Shown: piece after piece, positions 41,306 to 49,846 of the stretch
How positions within the stretch are numbered: position 1 is the first letter of the stretch
Layout of the letters: every line of letters begins with the position of its first letter
Source: Holophagales bacterium
Lineage (GTDB): Bacteria; Acidobacteriota; Thermoanaerobaculia; UBA5066
Assembly (NCBI GenBank): GCA_016719485.1
Contig: JADJZB010000028.1
Location: 186,001 to 250,000, forward strand
Direction of reading: 5' to 3'
Length of the DNA: 64,000 nucleotides
Notes under the pieces: model-generated
Seen by the model: the letters and a program-made list of their open reading frames with translations, nothing else
What the model was told of the DNA's origin: nothing
Databases searched by the model: none
Program-made: the position numbers and the translations under genes

Positions 41306-42442
41306 ATGTCCGCGACGTCCCTCTCGGAGCTGGCGCTCCTCTTCCTTCGCCTCGGGACCACCGCCTTCGGCGGACCGGCGGCGCACGTCGCGATGTTGCG
41401 CGACGAGGTCGTGAGGCGCCGGGCGTGGATGACGGACGCCGCGTTCCTCGACCTCCTCGGTGCCACGAACCTGATCCCGGGCCCGAACTCGACGGAGATG
41501 GCGATCCACGTCGGCTGGGCGCGCCGCCGGTGGGCCGGCCTCGCCGTCGCCGGCCTCGCCTTCATCCTCCCCGCGACGCTGATCACGGGCGTCCTCGCGT
41601 GGGCGTACGTCCGCACCAGTGACCTGCCCCAGGCGCGCTGGCTCCTCTACGGCGTCAAGCCCGTCATCCTCGCGATCGTCTTCCAGGCCATCTGGGGCCT
41701 CGCGCCGCTCGCCGCACGGTCGTGGCCGCTCCGCGTCCTCGGCGTCGCTGCCGTCGCGGCGTCGGCCCTCGGCGTCCACGAGCTGGCGGTGCTGCTGGGG
41801 AGCGGTCTGCTCGTCGTGGCCGCGCGCGCAGCGTCCGACCGCCGCCCGCCCGCGCCCGTCGCGGGCTTCGCTCCCCTACTTCCTCTCGCCGCCGGCGTGG
41901 CCGGACTCGCGTCGGCGGGCGGGGCCACCCTCAACGGGATCTTCTGGCTCTTCTGCCGGACGGGCGCCGTTCTCTTCGGGAGCGGCTACGTCCTCCTCGC
42001 GTTCCTCCGTGCCGACCTCGTCGAGAGGCTCGGCTGGCTCACCGAAGCGCAGCTCCTCGACGCGATCGCCGCCGGGCAGGTGACGCCCGGCCCCGTCTTC
42101 TCGACGGCGACCTTCGTCGGCTGGCTCCTCGCAGGCCCTTCCGGCGCTCTCGTCGCCACCGCCGGGATCTTCCTCCCCGCCTTCGTCTTCGTGGCCCTCT
42201 CGGCGCCGCTCGTACCGCGCCTGCGCACCTCACCCACGGCCGCGGCGTTCCTCGACGGCGTCAACGTCGCTTCGCTCGCCCTCATGGCCGTCGTCACGGT
42301 GCTTCTCGGGCGGGCGGCGGTCGTCGACGTCCCTTCGGCGCTGCTGGCCGCAGGCGCCGCCATCCTTCTCCTGCGTTTCCGGCCGAACTCGACCTGGCTC
42401 GTCCTCGGGGGAGCCGTCGCAGGGGCGATAATCGCGCCATGA
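41306..42442 (+). CDS. chrA: Chromate transporter ChrA
   Basis: 378 residues from ATG 41306; an in-frame GTG at 41255 would add 17 residues. Two homologous halves as expected for long-chain CHR proteins: FLRLGTTAFGGPAAHVAMLR with NLIPGPNSTEMAIHVG in the first, FCRTGAVLFGSGYVLLAFLR with GQVTPGPVFSTATFVGWLL in the second. Exports chromate, probably in exchange for or driven by other ions. Its TGA overlaps the ATG of the next small gene (ATGA, 42439-42442), tying two unrelated-looking genes to it. Confidence 0.93.
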   Translation: MSATSLSELALLFLRLGTTAFGGPAAHVAMLRDEVVRRRAWMTDAAFLDLLGATNLIPGPNSTEMAIHVGWARRRWAGLAVAGLAFILPATLITGVLAWAYVRTSDLPQARWLLYGVKPVILAIVFQAIWGLAPLAARSWPLRVLGVAAVAASALGVHELAVLLGSGLLVVAARAASDRRPPAPVAGFAPLLPLAAGVAGLASAGGATLNGIFWLFCRTGAVLFGSGYVLLAFLRADLVERLGWLTEAQLLDAIAAGQVTPGPVFSTATFVGWLLAGPSGALVATAGIFLPAFVFVALSAPLVPRLRTSPTAAAFLDGVNVASLALMAVVTVLLGRAAVVDVPSALLAAGAAILLLRFRPNSTWLVLGGAVAGAIIAP

Positions 42443-42654
42443 CGTCCACCGGAGACGCATTCCGGCGGAAGACCGCCGAGGACGACGCGTCGCTGACCCC
42501 CGCCGAGCGGGTCCAGCGCGCGCTGCGGCTCGGCGACGACGAAGCGGAGGCGTTCCGCAGGGCGCGCGGGATCACGCGCGCGGCGGCGGAAGCCGAGCTC
42601 GCGTCCCGGAGGCGGGCCGGCCGGATCCCGAGCCGGGTGGCGGGGACCGGGTGA
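42439..42654 (+). CDS. Small charged protein, coupled partner of the nucleotidyltransferase
   Basis: 71 residues, starting inside the chrA stop. Highly charged and helical (SLTPAERVQRALRLGDDEAE, ITRAAAEAELASRRRAGRIP), no Cys and no membrane segment. I do not recognise a family. Its stop overlaps the GTG of the following nucleotidyltransferase gene (GTGA, 42651-42654). A short charged protein coupled ahead of an AbiEii/MNT-like enzyme fits a toxin-antitoxin arrangement, but that is inference. Confidence 0.6.
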   Translation: MTSTGDAFRRKTAEDDASLTPAERVQRALRLGDDEAEAFRRARGITRAAAEAELASRRRAGRIPSRVAGTG

Positions 42655-43181
42655 GCCTGCTCGCGAACGTCGCGAAGCACTTCGACCTCCGCCGGACGCC
42701 CTTCGCGGCCGTCGGCGGGATCGCCCTCGCGGTCCGCGGCGTCGCCCGCCCGACGTTCGACGTCGACCTCCTCACGACGGACGTCGCCGTCCTGGCCGAT
42801 GCCTACTGGGCGCTCGTCACGAGGGACGGGACTCAGATCGAGATCCGGCGCGGCGACGCGGACGACCCGCTCCGGGGACTCGTCCGGCTCCTCTCGCGCG
42901 ACGAGCGTTCCGTCGACGTCTTCGTCGGGCGCGGCGCCTGGCTCGACGGCGTCGTGAGCCGGGCCGAGCCGTTCGCGCTCCTCGACGTCCGCATCCCCGT
43001 CGTCCGCGCGGCCGACCTCGTTCTCCTGATGCTCCACGCGGGCGGCACCCAGGACCTCTCGGACGTCAGGCAGCTCCTCGATGCGGACGGCGGCGGCGCC
43101 CTCGCCGACGAGGTCTCCGCCCGCCTCCCCGAGGTCCCCCGCGGCGCCGCGATCCTCTGGCGACGCGTGCGCGAAAGCTGA
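42651..43181 (+). CDS. Nucleotidyltransferase-fold protein (AbiEii/DUF6036-like)
   Basis: 176 residues from GTG 42651. The N-terminus carries the Pol-beta-type nucleotidyltransferase signature: AAVGGIALAVRG followed by RPTFDVDLLTTD, giving the GG motif and the DxD metal pair. The middle has RSVDVFVGRGAWLDGVV (further Asp) and RAADLVLLMLHAGGTQDLSD, a helix typical of AbiEii-like/MNT antitoxin-toxin enzymes. Could nucleotidylate a protein or RNA. Coupled to the 71-residue gene and, through it, to chrA. No HEPN partner is seen. Confidence 0.8.
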   Translation: MSLLANVAKHFDLRRTPFAAVGGIALAVRGVARPTFDVDLLTTDVAVLADAYWALVTRDGTQIEIRRGDADDPLRGLVRLLSRDERSVDVFVGRGAWLDGVVSRAEPFALLDVRIPVVRAADLVLLMLHAGGTQDLSDVRQLLDADGGGALADEVSARLPEVPRGAAILWRRVRES

Positions 43182-43217
43182 ACCCCCTCCGTTCCGTGCC
43201 AGGCGTGAAATCGTGTA

Positions 43218-44345
43218 TTACTCGACGGGTCGGGCGGCGCCGGGGCCGCCCGACCTCGTCTCCTCGCCGCGGTTCTTCAGAAGCGACGCGACGACGCCGG
43301 CCGCGAGGATGAGGAGCACGACGGCGAGCAGGTAGAGGTTGAAGTTCTCGCCGAGCTGCTCCTTGAGCCACTTGTGGGTCATCATCTTGACGCCCACCAC
43401 CATGAGCACGACGGCCAGGGAGACCTTCAGGTAGCGGAACTTGTCGATCATCCCGGCCAGGGCGAAGTAGAGGCTGCGAAGGCCCAGGATGGCGAAGACG
43501 TTGCTCGTGAAGACGAGGAACGGGTCGGCCGTGATGGCGAAGATCGCCGGGATCGAGTCGACGGCGAAGATCAGGTCGGTGAACTCCACCATGACCAGGG
43601 CCAGGAAGAGCGGTGTCGCGAGGACGGTCCCGCGCTTCGCGGCTTCGACGACCCTGTCGGAAGCGACGGCCGCGCCCGGGGTCTCCGCCTCCCGGGAGGC
43701 GTCGGTCCCCGCCCTCACGAAGAAGTGCTCGCCGTGGAACCGCTCGGTGATCGGGAAGAGCCTCCGGGTCGCGCGGACGACGAGGTTCCTGTTCGGGTCG
43801 GTCTCCCCCTCCTTGAGGAGGAGCATCTTGACCCCGGTCAGGATGAGGAACCCGCCGAAGACGTAGATGATCCACGCGAACTCCTGGATCATCTTCGCGC
43901 CGACGGCGATCATCGCCCCGCGCAGCAGCAGCGCGCCCAGGATGCCCCAGAACAGCACCCGGTGCTGGTAGAGCGCGGGCACGGCGAAGAACGTGAAGAT
44001 CATGCTGATGACGAAGATGTTGTCCACGGCGAGGGACTTCTCGACGAGGTATCCCGTCACGTACTTCACGAAAGCCGAGGCCCCGTCGTTGTAGACCGTC
44101 CCGAGCCCTTCCACGGCCACGGGACGCGCGGTCATCAGGTCGGGCGTGAGACCGAGGCCGAGCCAGTGGTTCTCGTAGCCGAAGTAGATGAAGCCGCTGA
44201 ACGCGAGGCCGATGGTGATCCAGAAGACCGACCAGCCGAGGGCCTCCTTCACGGACACGACGTGAGCCTTGCGGTTGAAGACGCCCAGGTCGAGCGCGAG
44301 GAGCGCCAGGATCAGCAGAACGAAACCGGAATACATCCAGAGCAC
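43218..44345 (-). CDS. TerC/Alx-family integral membrane protein
   Basis: 375 residues, about nine helices with the TerC core: LVEKSLAVDNIFVISMIF with its Asp, and MVEFTDLIFAVDSIPAIFAI with two Asp in the membrane. Related proteins (Alx, YkoY, MeeF) export Mn2+, and TerC is linked to tellurite resistance; the metal here is likely manganese by homology. GTG 44345 is supported by AAAGGAG seven bases upstream. The region between the helices holds a 50-residue soluble loop (residues ~205-245). Confidence 0.9.
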   Translation of the reverse strand: MLWMYSGFVLLILALLALDLGVFNRKAHVVSVKEALGWSVFWITIGLAFSGFIYFGYENHWLGLGLTPDLMTARPVAVEGLGTVYNDGASAFVKYVTGYLVEKSLAVDNIFVISMIFTFFAVPALYQHRVLFWGILGALLLRGAMIAVGAKMIQEFAWIIYVFGGFLILTGVKMLLLKEGETDPNRNLVVRATRRLFPITERFHGEHFFVRAGTDASREAETPGAAVASDRVVEAAKRGTVLATPLFLALVMVEFTDLIFAVDSIPAIFAITADPFLVFTSNVFAILGLRSLYFALAGMIDKFRYLKVSLAVVLMVVGVKMMTHKWLKEQLGENFNLYLLAVVLLILAAGVVASLLKNRGEETRSGGPGAARPVE

Positions 44346-44677
44346 GTCGAGACTCCTTTCGAGGATCCGTCAGCCAGGGATGTCGCCCAGCGTCGGGTAC
44401 CGGCAAGCGGCCCGCCCGCTGGCCGCTGCAACCGATAATTCTCCCCTGACCGACGGGGCTGTGAACGCTCCGGGGGGCCCAGGTATTCCGGCGACGACCC
44501 GGCTGCGCTATCCTGTCCGCCTGAGACGGCCTCTGTTTACGGTCCTTGCCTGACGGGAAGGCGCGCCCCCTAGCGCGCCGGTGATAGAGACGGGCCACGC
44601 GCCCGGCGATGTGGGTTTCGCCGCGCGGCCTGCCTCTCCCTTCCCGTTCGCGACCGTTTCCCCACGGAGGCCCCGAA
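44346..44677. other. 332-bp divergent intergenic region (terC / rsgA)
   Basis: Holds the ribosome-binding sites of both flanking genes (AAAGGAG for the TerC gene on the minus strand, GGAGG at 44666-44670 for rsgA) and so presumably both promoters. The perfect inverted repeat GGCGCGC (44560-44566) / GCGCGCC (44573-44579), with a 6-nt loop, lies upstream of rsgA. I searched the TerC leader for the yybP-ykoY manganese riboswitch, common before such genes, and did not find its conserved blocks. No coding frame with protein character. Confidence 0.5.
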
Positions 44678-45742
44678 ATGCCCCTGACCCGATTCGGGTG
44701 GGACCCTGACTTCGAAACCCTCTTCGAGGACTACGCGCGGCAGGGGCTCGCCCCCGGCCGCGTCCTGACCGCGACACGCGAGATCTACCGCCTCGCAACG
44801 CCGCACGGCGAGCTCGCCGGGGAGCTCTCCGGCCGCCTGCGCTTCGCGTCCGACACCCCCGCCGACCTCCCGGCCGTCGGCGACTGGGTCGCCGCGCGTG
44901 CCTACCCCGGCGACGACCTCGCCGTCGTCGACGCCGTCCTCCCGCGGCGGTCGGCGCTCGTCCGCCGCGCGGCGGGGCGTCGCGACGAGGCGCAGCTCCT
45001 CGCGGCGAACGTCGACCTCCTCCTCGTGGCGGCCCCGCTCGGCGGCGACCTGCGCGCGCGGCGCATCGAGCGCTTCCTCGCCCTCGCACGCGAGGCGGGC
45101 GTGCCGCCGGCCGTCGTCCTGACGAAAGCGGACCTCGTGGCCGACCCGGAGGCCACTCTCGCGGCTGCCCGCGAGATCGCCGGCGGCGCCCCCGTCGTCG
45201 CCGTGAGCGCGGTGTCGGGCCACGGCCTCGACGACCTGTCGGCCCTGCTCGTCCCCCGCGCGACGGCAGCCCTCCTCGGCCCCTCCGGCGCCGGGAAGTC
45301 GACGCTCGTCAACGCGCTGCTCGGCGAGGAGCGGCAGGCGACGCGCGAGATCCGTGACGCGGACCGGCGCGGCCGCCACGCGACGACGCACCGCGAGCTC
45401 TTCGCGCTTCCATCGGGAGCGCTTCTCGTCGACACCCCGGGCCTGCGGGAGCTCGCGCTGTGGGACGCCGCAGACGGCATCGCCGCGACCTACGACGAGG
45501 TCTCCGCCCTCGCCCCGTCGTGCCGCTTCCGCGATTGCCGTCACGAGGCCGAGCCGGACTGCGCGGTCCGCGAGGCCGCGGGCACGGGCGGCCTCGACGC
45601 CGGCCGCATCGCGGCCTGGGAGAAGCTCCGCCGCGAGGAGGAAGCGCTCGAGATGCGCCGAAACCTCGGCCCCGCGCGCGCCGAGCGCCTCCGCTGGAAG
45701 CGGATCATGGGTGGCGCGAAGGGGCCGGAGAAGCTCCGCTGA
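44678..45742 (+). CDS. rsgA: Ribosome small-subunit-dependent GTPase RsgA
   Basis: 354 residues from ATG 44678, with GGAGG eight bases upstream. Circularly permuted GTPase checking late 30S maturation: OB-fold N-terminus (VGDWVAARAYPGDDLAVVDA), G4 VVLTKADLV, G1 LLGPSGAGKSTLVNALLG, then RRGRHATTHRELF and G3 DTPGLRELALW. The C-terminal zinc finger is SCRFRDCRHEAEPDCAV. All motifs intact. Converges on the PAP2 gene 14 bp away. Confidence 0.95.
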   Translation: MPLTRFGWDPDFETLFEDYARQGLAPGRVLTATREIYRLATPHGELAGELSGRLRFASDTPADLPAVGDWVAARAYPGDDLAVVDAVLPRRSALVRRAAGRRDEAQLLAANVDLLLVAAPLGGDLRARRIERFLALAREAGVPPAVVLTKADLVADPEATLAAAREIAGGAPVVAVSAVSGHGLDDLSALLVPRATAALLGPSGAGKSTLVNALLGEERQATREIRDADRRGRHATTHRELFALPSGALLVDTPGLRELALWDAADGIAATYDEVSALAPSCRFRDCRHEAEPDCAVREAAGTGGLDAGRIAAWEKLRREEEALEMRRNLGPARAERLRWKRIMGGAKGPEKLR

Positions 45743-45756
45743 GACGGGGGTCTGGT

Positions 45757-46701
45757 CTACGTTCTACACGCTGCCGAGGTGTCCGGGCCGGCTCCCGAGA
45801 GCCGGCCCCACGCCCGCTGGACGAGCGGCGTCAGCACGACCGCGAGACCCGCCGTCGCGATGCCGAAGACCGCGTCCGTCACGTAGTGGAACCGTCCGTA
45901 GAACGTGGAGACGTAGAGGGAGAGGACCACCGGCGAGAGGAGCCAGAACGTCGGGCGGTGGTGCTTCCACGCCATGACCCACATGACCGTCGCGGCGGCG
46001 GCGTGGGGGCTCGGGAGGGATCCGCCCGCGTAGTGGGCATGGGTCCGGATGAGCTCCCCCACCCACGTGAAGAGCGCCCCGTCGAGCGGAATACGGAACC
46101 GGTCTGCCATCCAGTACATCGGGCTGGCGACCGGAAAGAGGATGAAGCCGGCGTCGCAGAGGACGTTCGCCAGGCCCAGCGCGAGGAAGTACTCCTCCGC
46201 CGCCGCCCGGCCCCGCCGGACCCAGAGGACCGCGCAGAGGACGGGGTAGAGAGGCACGTAGATGACGTAGCAGAACATCATCCACTCGGTGAGGGGAGGC
46301 GTGACGCATCGCTCCAGCCAGAGCGTTGGCTGGACGCCGAAGAGCCACGCCTCGAACGCGAGGACGAGGTCGTCCTGGAACCTTCCGTGGAGGACCAGCT
46401 GCAGGGAGGCGACGGCGCCGAACAGGTAGGCGTACGAGAGCGAAACGGTGGCCGTCCGCAGGAAGAACGCGACGACGGGGCGCCGGACGCGCGGCATCAC
46501 GGCAGCCGAGGCGAGGACGGCGAGTGCGACACCAACGTTCTTCGCGACCAGGAGGGACCACCCTTCGACGGCCCCCCGGAAGCCCACGGCGAGGAGGCTG
46601 AAGAGCGCGAGGGTCGCGAGGATGACCCCGTCTGCAGCGCGCAGCTCCACCCCTCCGAAGACCCGCCGCGCCTCTCCGTCTCTCGTCGGTATACCGGTCA
46701 T
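45757..46701 (-). CDS. PAP2-family phosphatase (membrane)
   Basis: 314 residues, about seven helices. The conserved acid-phosphatase triad motifs appear as GGSLPSPHAAAATV (SxxH) and FYGRFHYVTDAVFG (RxHYxxD); the first Lys-containing motif is not obvious. The arrangement resembles inositol-phosphoceramide synthase/Ipt1-like members, so a lipid phosphate or phosphotransfer substrate is plausible. It begins 10 nt after the CPBP gene and is the last gene of a three-gene operon with an epimerase. Confidence 0.82.
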   Translation of the reverse strand: MTGIPTRDGEARRVFGGVELRAADGVILATLALFSLLAVGFRGAVEGWSLLVAKNVGVALAVLASAAVMPRVRRPVVAFFLRTATVSLSYAYLFGAVASLQLVLHGRFQDDLVLAFEAWLFGVQPTLWLERCVTPPLTEWMMFCYVIYVPLYPVLCAVLWVRRGRAAAEEYFLALGLANVLCDAGFILFPVASPMYWMADRFRIPLDGALFTWVGELIRTHAHYAGGSLPSPHAAAATVMWVMAWKHHRPTFWLLSPVVLSLYVSTFYGRFHYVTDAVFGIATAGLAVVLTPLVQRAWGRLSGAGPDTSAACRT

Positions 46702-46711
46702 CGCGTGGAAG

Positions 46712-47434
46712 CTAGCGGCACACGATGAAGAGGTCGAGCGAGAGTCCGAGCACCCAGTGCGTCAGGAGGGGAACGAGCAGGGACCGCGAACGGAACGCGA
46801 TGACGCCCCACACGAGACCGCCCAGGACGGCACCGAGCGTCTCGCCGAAGGGCTTTCCGACGTGGAAGGCGGCCGAGACGGCGGTCTGGACGAGGATGGC
46901 GTTCCAGTCCCCGATCTCCTCGCGCAGACCGAACTGGACGAACCCCCGGAAGCCGAACTCCCAGCCCGCGTAGAAAGCGAGGTACGCGAGGGCGTGGCCC
47001 CCGAACGCGAGCGGCCCCGCACCGGAGGCCCGGTTCAGCGGGTAGACGGCGAGGAACTCCGGCATCCGGGACGCCGAAAGGCTCAGGAGAGCCATGACCG
47101 GAGCGACCACGGCGAAGGCCTTCCATCCGAAGGAGAGGTCGCCCAGCTGCACCCCGTAGGCCGAGAGCGGCTCATGCAACACGAGCTTCACGATCAGGGC
47201 GGGAATCAGGCCCAGGAGGACGAAGGCCGCGGCGAATGAGTAGAGCCCGGCGGTGAAGACCGGGTCTCGCCCGAGGACGAACGTGGAGGCCAGGTGCCGG
47301 AGGTAGGTTGGCTGGTTCCCGAAGTAGAAGAAGAGGATTCCAAGGACCGACGCGCCGACGACGACGATGGTGGATTTCCGGCTGACCGGGGGAACGAGGT
47401 CTCCGGCAGAGGCGGGCTCCGCGCGCAGAATCAC
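46712..47434 (-). CDS. CPBP-family intramembrane metalloprotease-like protein
   Basis: 240 residues from GTG 47434, overlapping the epimerase stop (GTGA). Membrane protein with the three CPBP motifs: WEFGFRGFVQFG (usually EExxxR, here one Glu followed by Phe), SAAFHVGKPFG (FxxxH) and THWVLGLSLD (HxxxN/D-like). Members process peptides or prenylated substrates; the missing second Glu makes catalysis uncertain. The longer open frame up to 47602 is a shadow. Confidence 0.82.
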   Translation of the reverse strand: MILRAEPASAGDLVPPVSRKSTIVVVGASVLGILFFYFGNQPTYLRHLASTFVLGRDPVFTAGLYSFAAAFVLLGLIPALIVKLVLHEPLSAYGVQLGDLSFGWKAFAVVAPVMALLSLSASRMPEFLAVYPLNRASGAGPLAFGGHALAYLAFYAGWEFGFRGFVQFGLREEIGDWNAILVQTAVSAAFHVGKPFGETLGAVLGGLVWGVIAFRSRSLLVPLLTHWVLGLSLDLFIVCR

Positions 47435-48432
47435 CGGCCGCCGCCCTGGCCGTGCAGCCAGTCCAGCGTCCGGCGCACACCCTCCCGAAGAGGCGTGATC
47501 CGGTAGCCGAGCTCCGTCTCGGCTTTCGCGCTGGAATAGGCCCAATCCTCGAGGAACGTCTCGACCCATCCGGGCGTGATCCGGGGATAGAGACCGAACC
47601 ATTCGGCCTTCAGCTTCTCGAGGCGTGCGTAGGACACCGCGACCGGCCGAGGCAGCCCGATCTGGATGTGCCTCTTCCCCGTCAGCTCGTCCACGAGCCG
47701 CAGGAGACCTCTCAGCGAGATGTTCTCGCCTCCGAGGATGTACCGCTCGGCCACCCGGCCCTTCTCCATCGCGAGGAGATGCCCCTCGACGAGGTCGTCC
47801 ACGAACGCGTAGTTCCCGACGTTCTCGCCGCTGCCGGGGACGACCGGGAACCTCCCGCGGTCGTACTCGTCGATCATCAGCGACACCGAGTTACCCTCGG
47901 TCCGCTTTCCCGGACCAAAGACCCGCGTCGGGTGTACGACCACGATGGGGACGCCCCGGGCGGCCATTTCCAGGGCCTCCCGCTCGGCAACGGACTTGGT
48001 CTCCTCGTATTCCGTGAGAAAGCGCGGCGTCGACCTCGGCGTCGCCTCGTTCCCGACGACCCCCTTCGTCGTCGGCCCGAAGACGACCACCGTCGACGTG
48101 TAGACGATGCGCCGTACGCCGGACTCCGCCGCGGCTTCGAAGACGTTCCGGGTCCCCCCGACGTTGAGCCGGGAGAACGTCGAAGGGTCCTTCGCCCAGT
48201 TCCGGGCATAGGCGGCGAGGTGAAAGACCTCCGAACAGCCTTCCAGCGCGCGGCGGAGCGAGGCGCGATCCAGGATGTCGCCTTCCACCCACTCCAGTCG
48301 CTCGGCGGCGGATCTCTTGCTCGTCGGGCGCGCCAGCGCCCGTACGGTTCGACCCCGGGCCAGGAGGGACGCCACGAGCCTGTCGCCGACGAACCCGGTG
48401 CCACCCGTGACGAAGACCCGTTCAGGGCTCAG
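47431..48432 (-). CDS. NAD-dependent epimerase/dehydratase (extended SDR), likely CTG start
   Basis: The first ATG/GTG/TTG start (GTG 48375) would remove the Rossmann glycine motif. Reading 19 codons further gives SPERVFVTGGTGFVGDRLVA, the expected TGxxGxxG NAD site, so the gene must start upstream. The only start-like codon before an in-frame TAG is CTG at 48432, with GGAG five bases before it. The rest is a standard SDR: FHLAAYARNW, STVVVFGP, the Tyr-Lys pair in TEYEETKSVAERE (YEETK), and HPTRVFGPGKR. Product about 333 residues, perhaps acting on a nucleotide sugar or isoprenoid/sterol substrate. A sequencing error hiding an ATG is possible. Confidence 0.85.
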   Translation of the reverse strand: MSPERVFVTGGTGFVGDRLVASLLARGRTVRALARPTSKRSAAERLEWVEGDILDRASLRRALEGCSEVFHLAAYARNWAKDPSTFSRLNVGGTRNVFEAAAESGVRRIVYTSTVVVFGPTTKGVVGNEATPRSTPRFLTEYEETKSVAEREALEMAARGVPIVVVHPTRVFGPGKRTEGNSVSLMIDEYDRGRFPVVPGSGENVGNYAFVDDLVEGHLLAMEKGRVAERYILGGENISLRGLLRLVDELTGKRHIQIGLPRPVAVSYARLEKLKAEWFGLYPRITPGWVETFLEDWAYSSAKAETELGYRITPLREGVRRTLDWLHGQGGGR

Positions 48433-48538
48433 ATCGACTCCATCCGGACGGATGGGAGGGCGCTCCTCGGCGCGCTACCGTACATCGGTCGGCGATCGTA
48501 GCACTCGCGGTACGCCCACGATCCTTCATCGAATGGCG

Positions 48539-49846
48539 TCAGGCGCCGCTTCGCCAGCCGGGGAGGCGAAGCTCGAAGATGGCCTTCTCCCCGCCGCCCT
48601 CGGCAGCGATCACGTCTCCTCCGTGGAAGCGTGCGACGTGCCGCGCCAGTGCGAGGCCGAGGCCGAGACCGGGCGCCGCTTCCCTCGCCGCAGCTCCCCG
48701 GTAGAAGCGATCGAAGACCTTCTCGCGTTCCTCCAGCGCCAGCGCGACGCCGGGCGTCTCCACCGAGAGGGTCACCCGCCCGCCGTCGGCGGAGAGCACC
48801 GCCAGTGGCGTGACCCCTGCCGGTGCGTACTTCCGGGCGTTGTCGAAGAGGTTGTCGACGGCGAGCCGCAGGAGGTCCTCGTCTCCCCGGACGAGCGCCT
48901 CGTCCGGCGCCGTCAGCGCAATGGCCCGTCCGCTTCCTTCGGCGGATGCCCTCACCAGGTCGGCGACGTTCACGGTTTCACCGGCGCCGAGCCCGCTGGT
49001 TTCGTCACGCGACAGAACGAGGAGGGCATCCACGAGCCGCGCGAGCCGGTCCACCTCCGATGTCAACGCCTCCAGCTCGGTCCGGCACTCCCCCGAGGCC
49101 ACCGCCGCGGCCCTTTCGGTCCGCAGTCGGATGCGCGTGAGCGGCGTCCTCAGCTCGTGCGCTGCGTTGAGGACGAACTCCGCCTCCCTGTCGAGCGCCG
49201 CTCCGAGCCGCCCGAGGACCCCGGAGAAGGCCCGCTCGAGAACGGCGGCCTCGGACGGGAGCGCTTCGTGCGGGACCGAAACGTAGTCGCGCGGGTGATC
49301 GACGGCGCCGAGGCGCAGGGCGAGGTCCTCCATGGGGCGCGCCGCCGCCCGGCCTGCCCAACGGCCAACGGCCAGAGCCAGCAGGGACGAGGGGATGGCC
49401 GCCAGAAAGAGCGCCGCCCAGAACAGGCGCCGGAGCGGAAGACCGTCCTGCGGCCGGCGGACGACCTCGAGGACAAAGCCCCCCGGCATCTCGCGCCGAA
49501 CGCCAATCCAGCCCACCGGCAGACCGGTTGCGCCGTCGAGCCGTGGCCCCTCCCCGTGCTCGGCCACGACGACCGCCCCCTTCCGGATCTCCGCCCGGTC
49601 CGGGTGGACGATCATCTCCTCCAGGACCTCCTTGGCGGCCTCCGAGAGAGTGTGCCCGTGCTCCTTCATCTCCAGCCTGAACGTCCGCTCCAGGGTTACC
49701 GCGGTACGGTCCAGCTCTCGAAGGTCGTGCCGCTGCCAGAGGAGCCGCAGGGCGAGCGCGGCACCCGCGGCGAGGACGACGGAGGAGACCACCGCAGTCA
49801 GGAGCGTGGCGGCAACGGTTCGTCGCGAAAGAGAGTCGAACTTCAT
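48539..49846 (-). CDS. Sensor histidine kinase (two-component)
   Basis: 435 residues from ATG 49846. Two membrane helices (about 11-37 and 140-160) flank a small periplasmic domain; then come a HAMP-like linker, the phospho-acceptor NAAHELRTPLTRIRLRTE (His230), N-box DNLFDNARKYA and G-box GLGLGLALARHVA, with a degenerate D-box. Its start overlaps the response regulator stop (ATGA), so both are made from one transcript. Signal unknown; no obvious target operon adjoins. Confidence 0.92.
   Translation of the reverse strand: MKFDSLSRRTVAATLLTAVVSSVVLAAGAALALRLLWQRHDLRELDRTAVTLERTFRLEMKEHGHTLSEAAKEVLEEMIVHPDRAEIRKGAVVVAEHGEGPRLDGATGLPVGWIGVRREMPGGFVLEVVRRPQDGLPLRRLFWAALFLAAIPSSLLALAVGRWAGRAAARPMEDLALRLGAVDHPRDYVSVPHEALPSEAAVLERAFSGVLGRLGAALDREAEFVLNAAHELRTPLTRIRLRTERAAAVASGECRTELEALTSEVDRLARLVDALLVLSRDETSGLGAGETVNVADLVRASAEGSGRAIALTAPDEALVRGDEDLLRLAVDNLFDNARKYAPAGVTPLAVLSADGGRVTLSVETPGVALALEEREKVFDRFYRGAAAREAAPGLGLGLALARHVARFHGGDVIAAEGGGEKAIFELRLPGWRSGA

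Noticed and set aside
44346..44460. Possible yybP-ykoY manganese riboswitch before the TerC gene
   Set aside because: An AGGGGAG and an AAAGG occur on the minus strand, but the conserved GTCaacATAC-like and GGCgAGACC blocks are missing.
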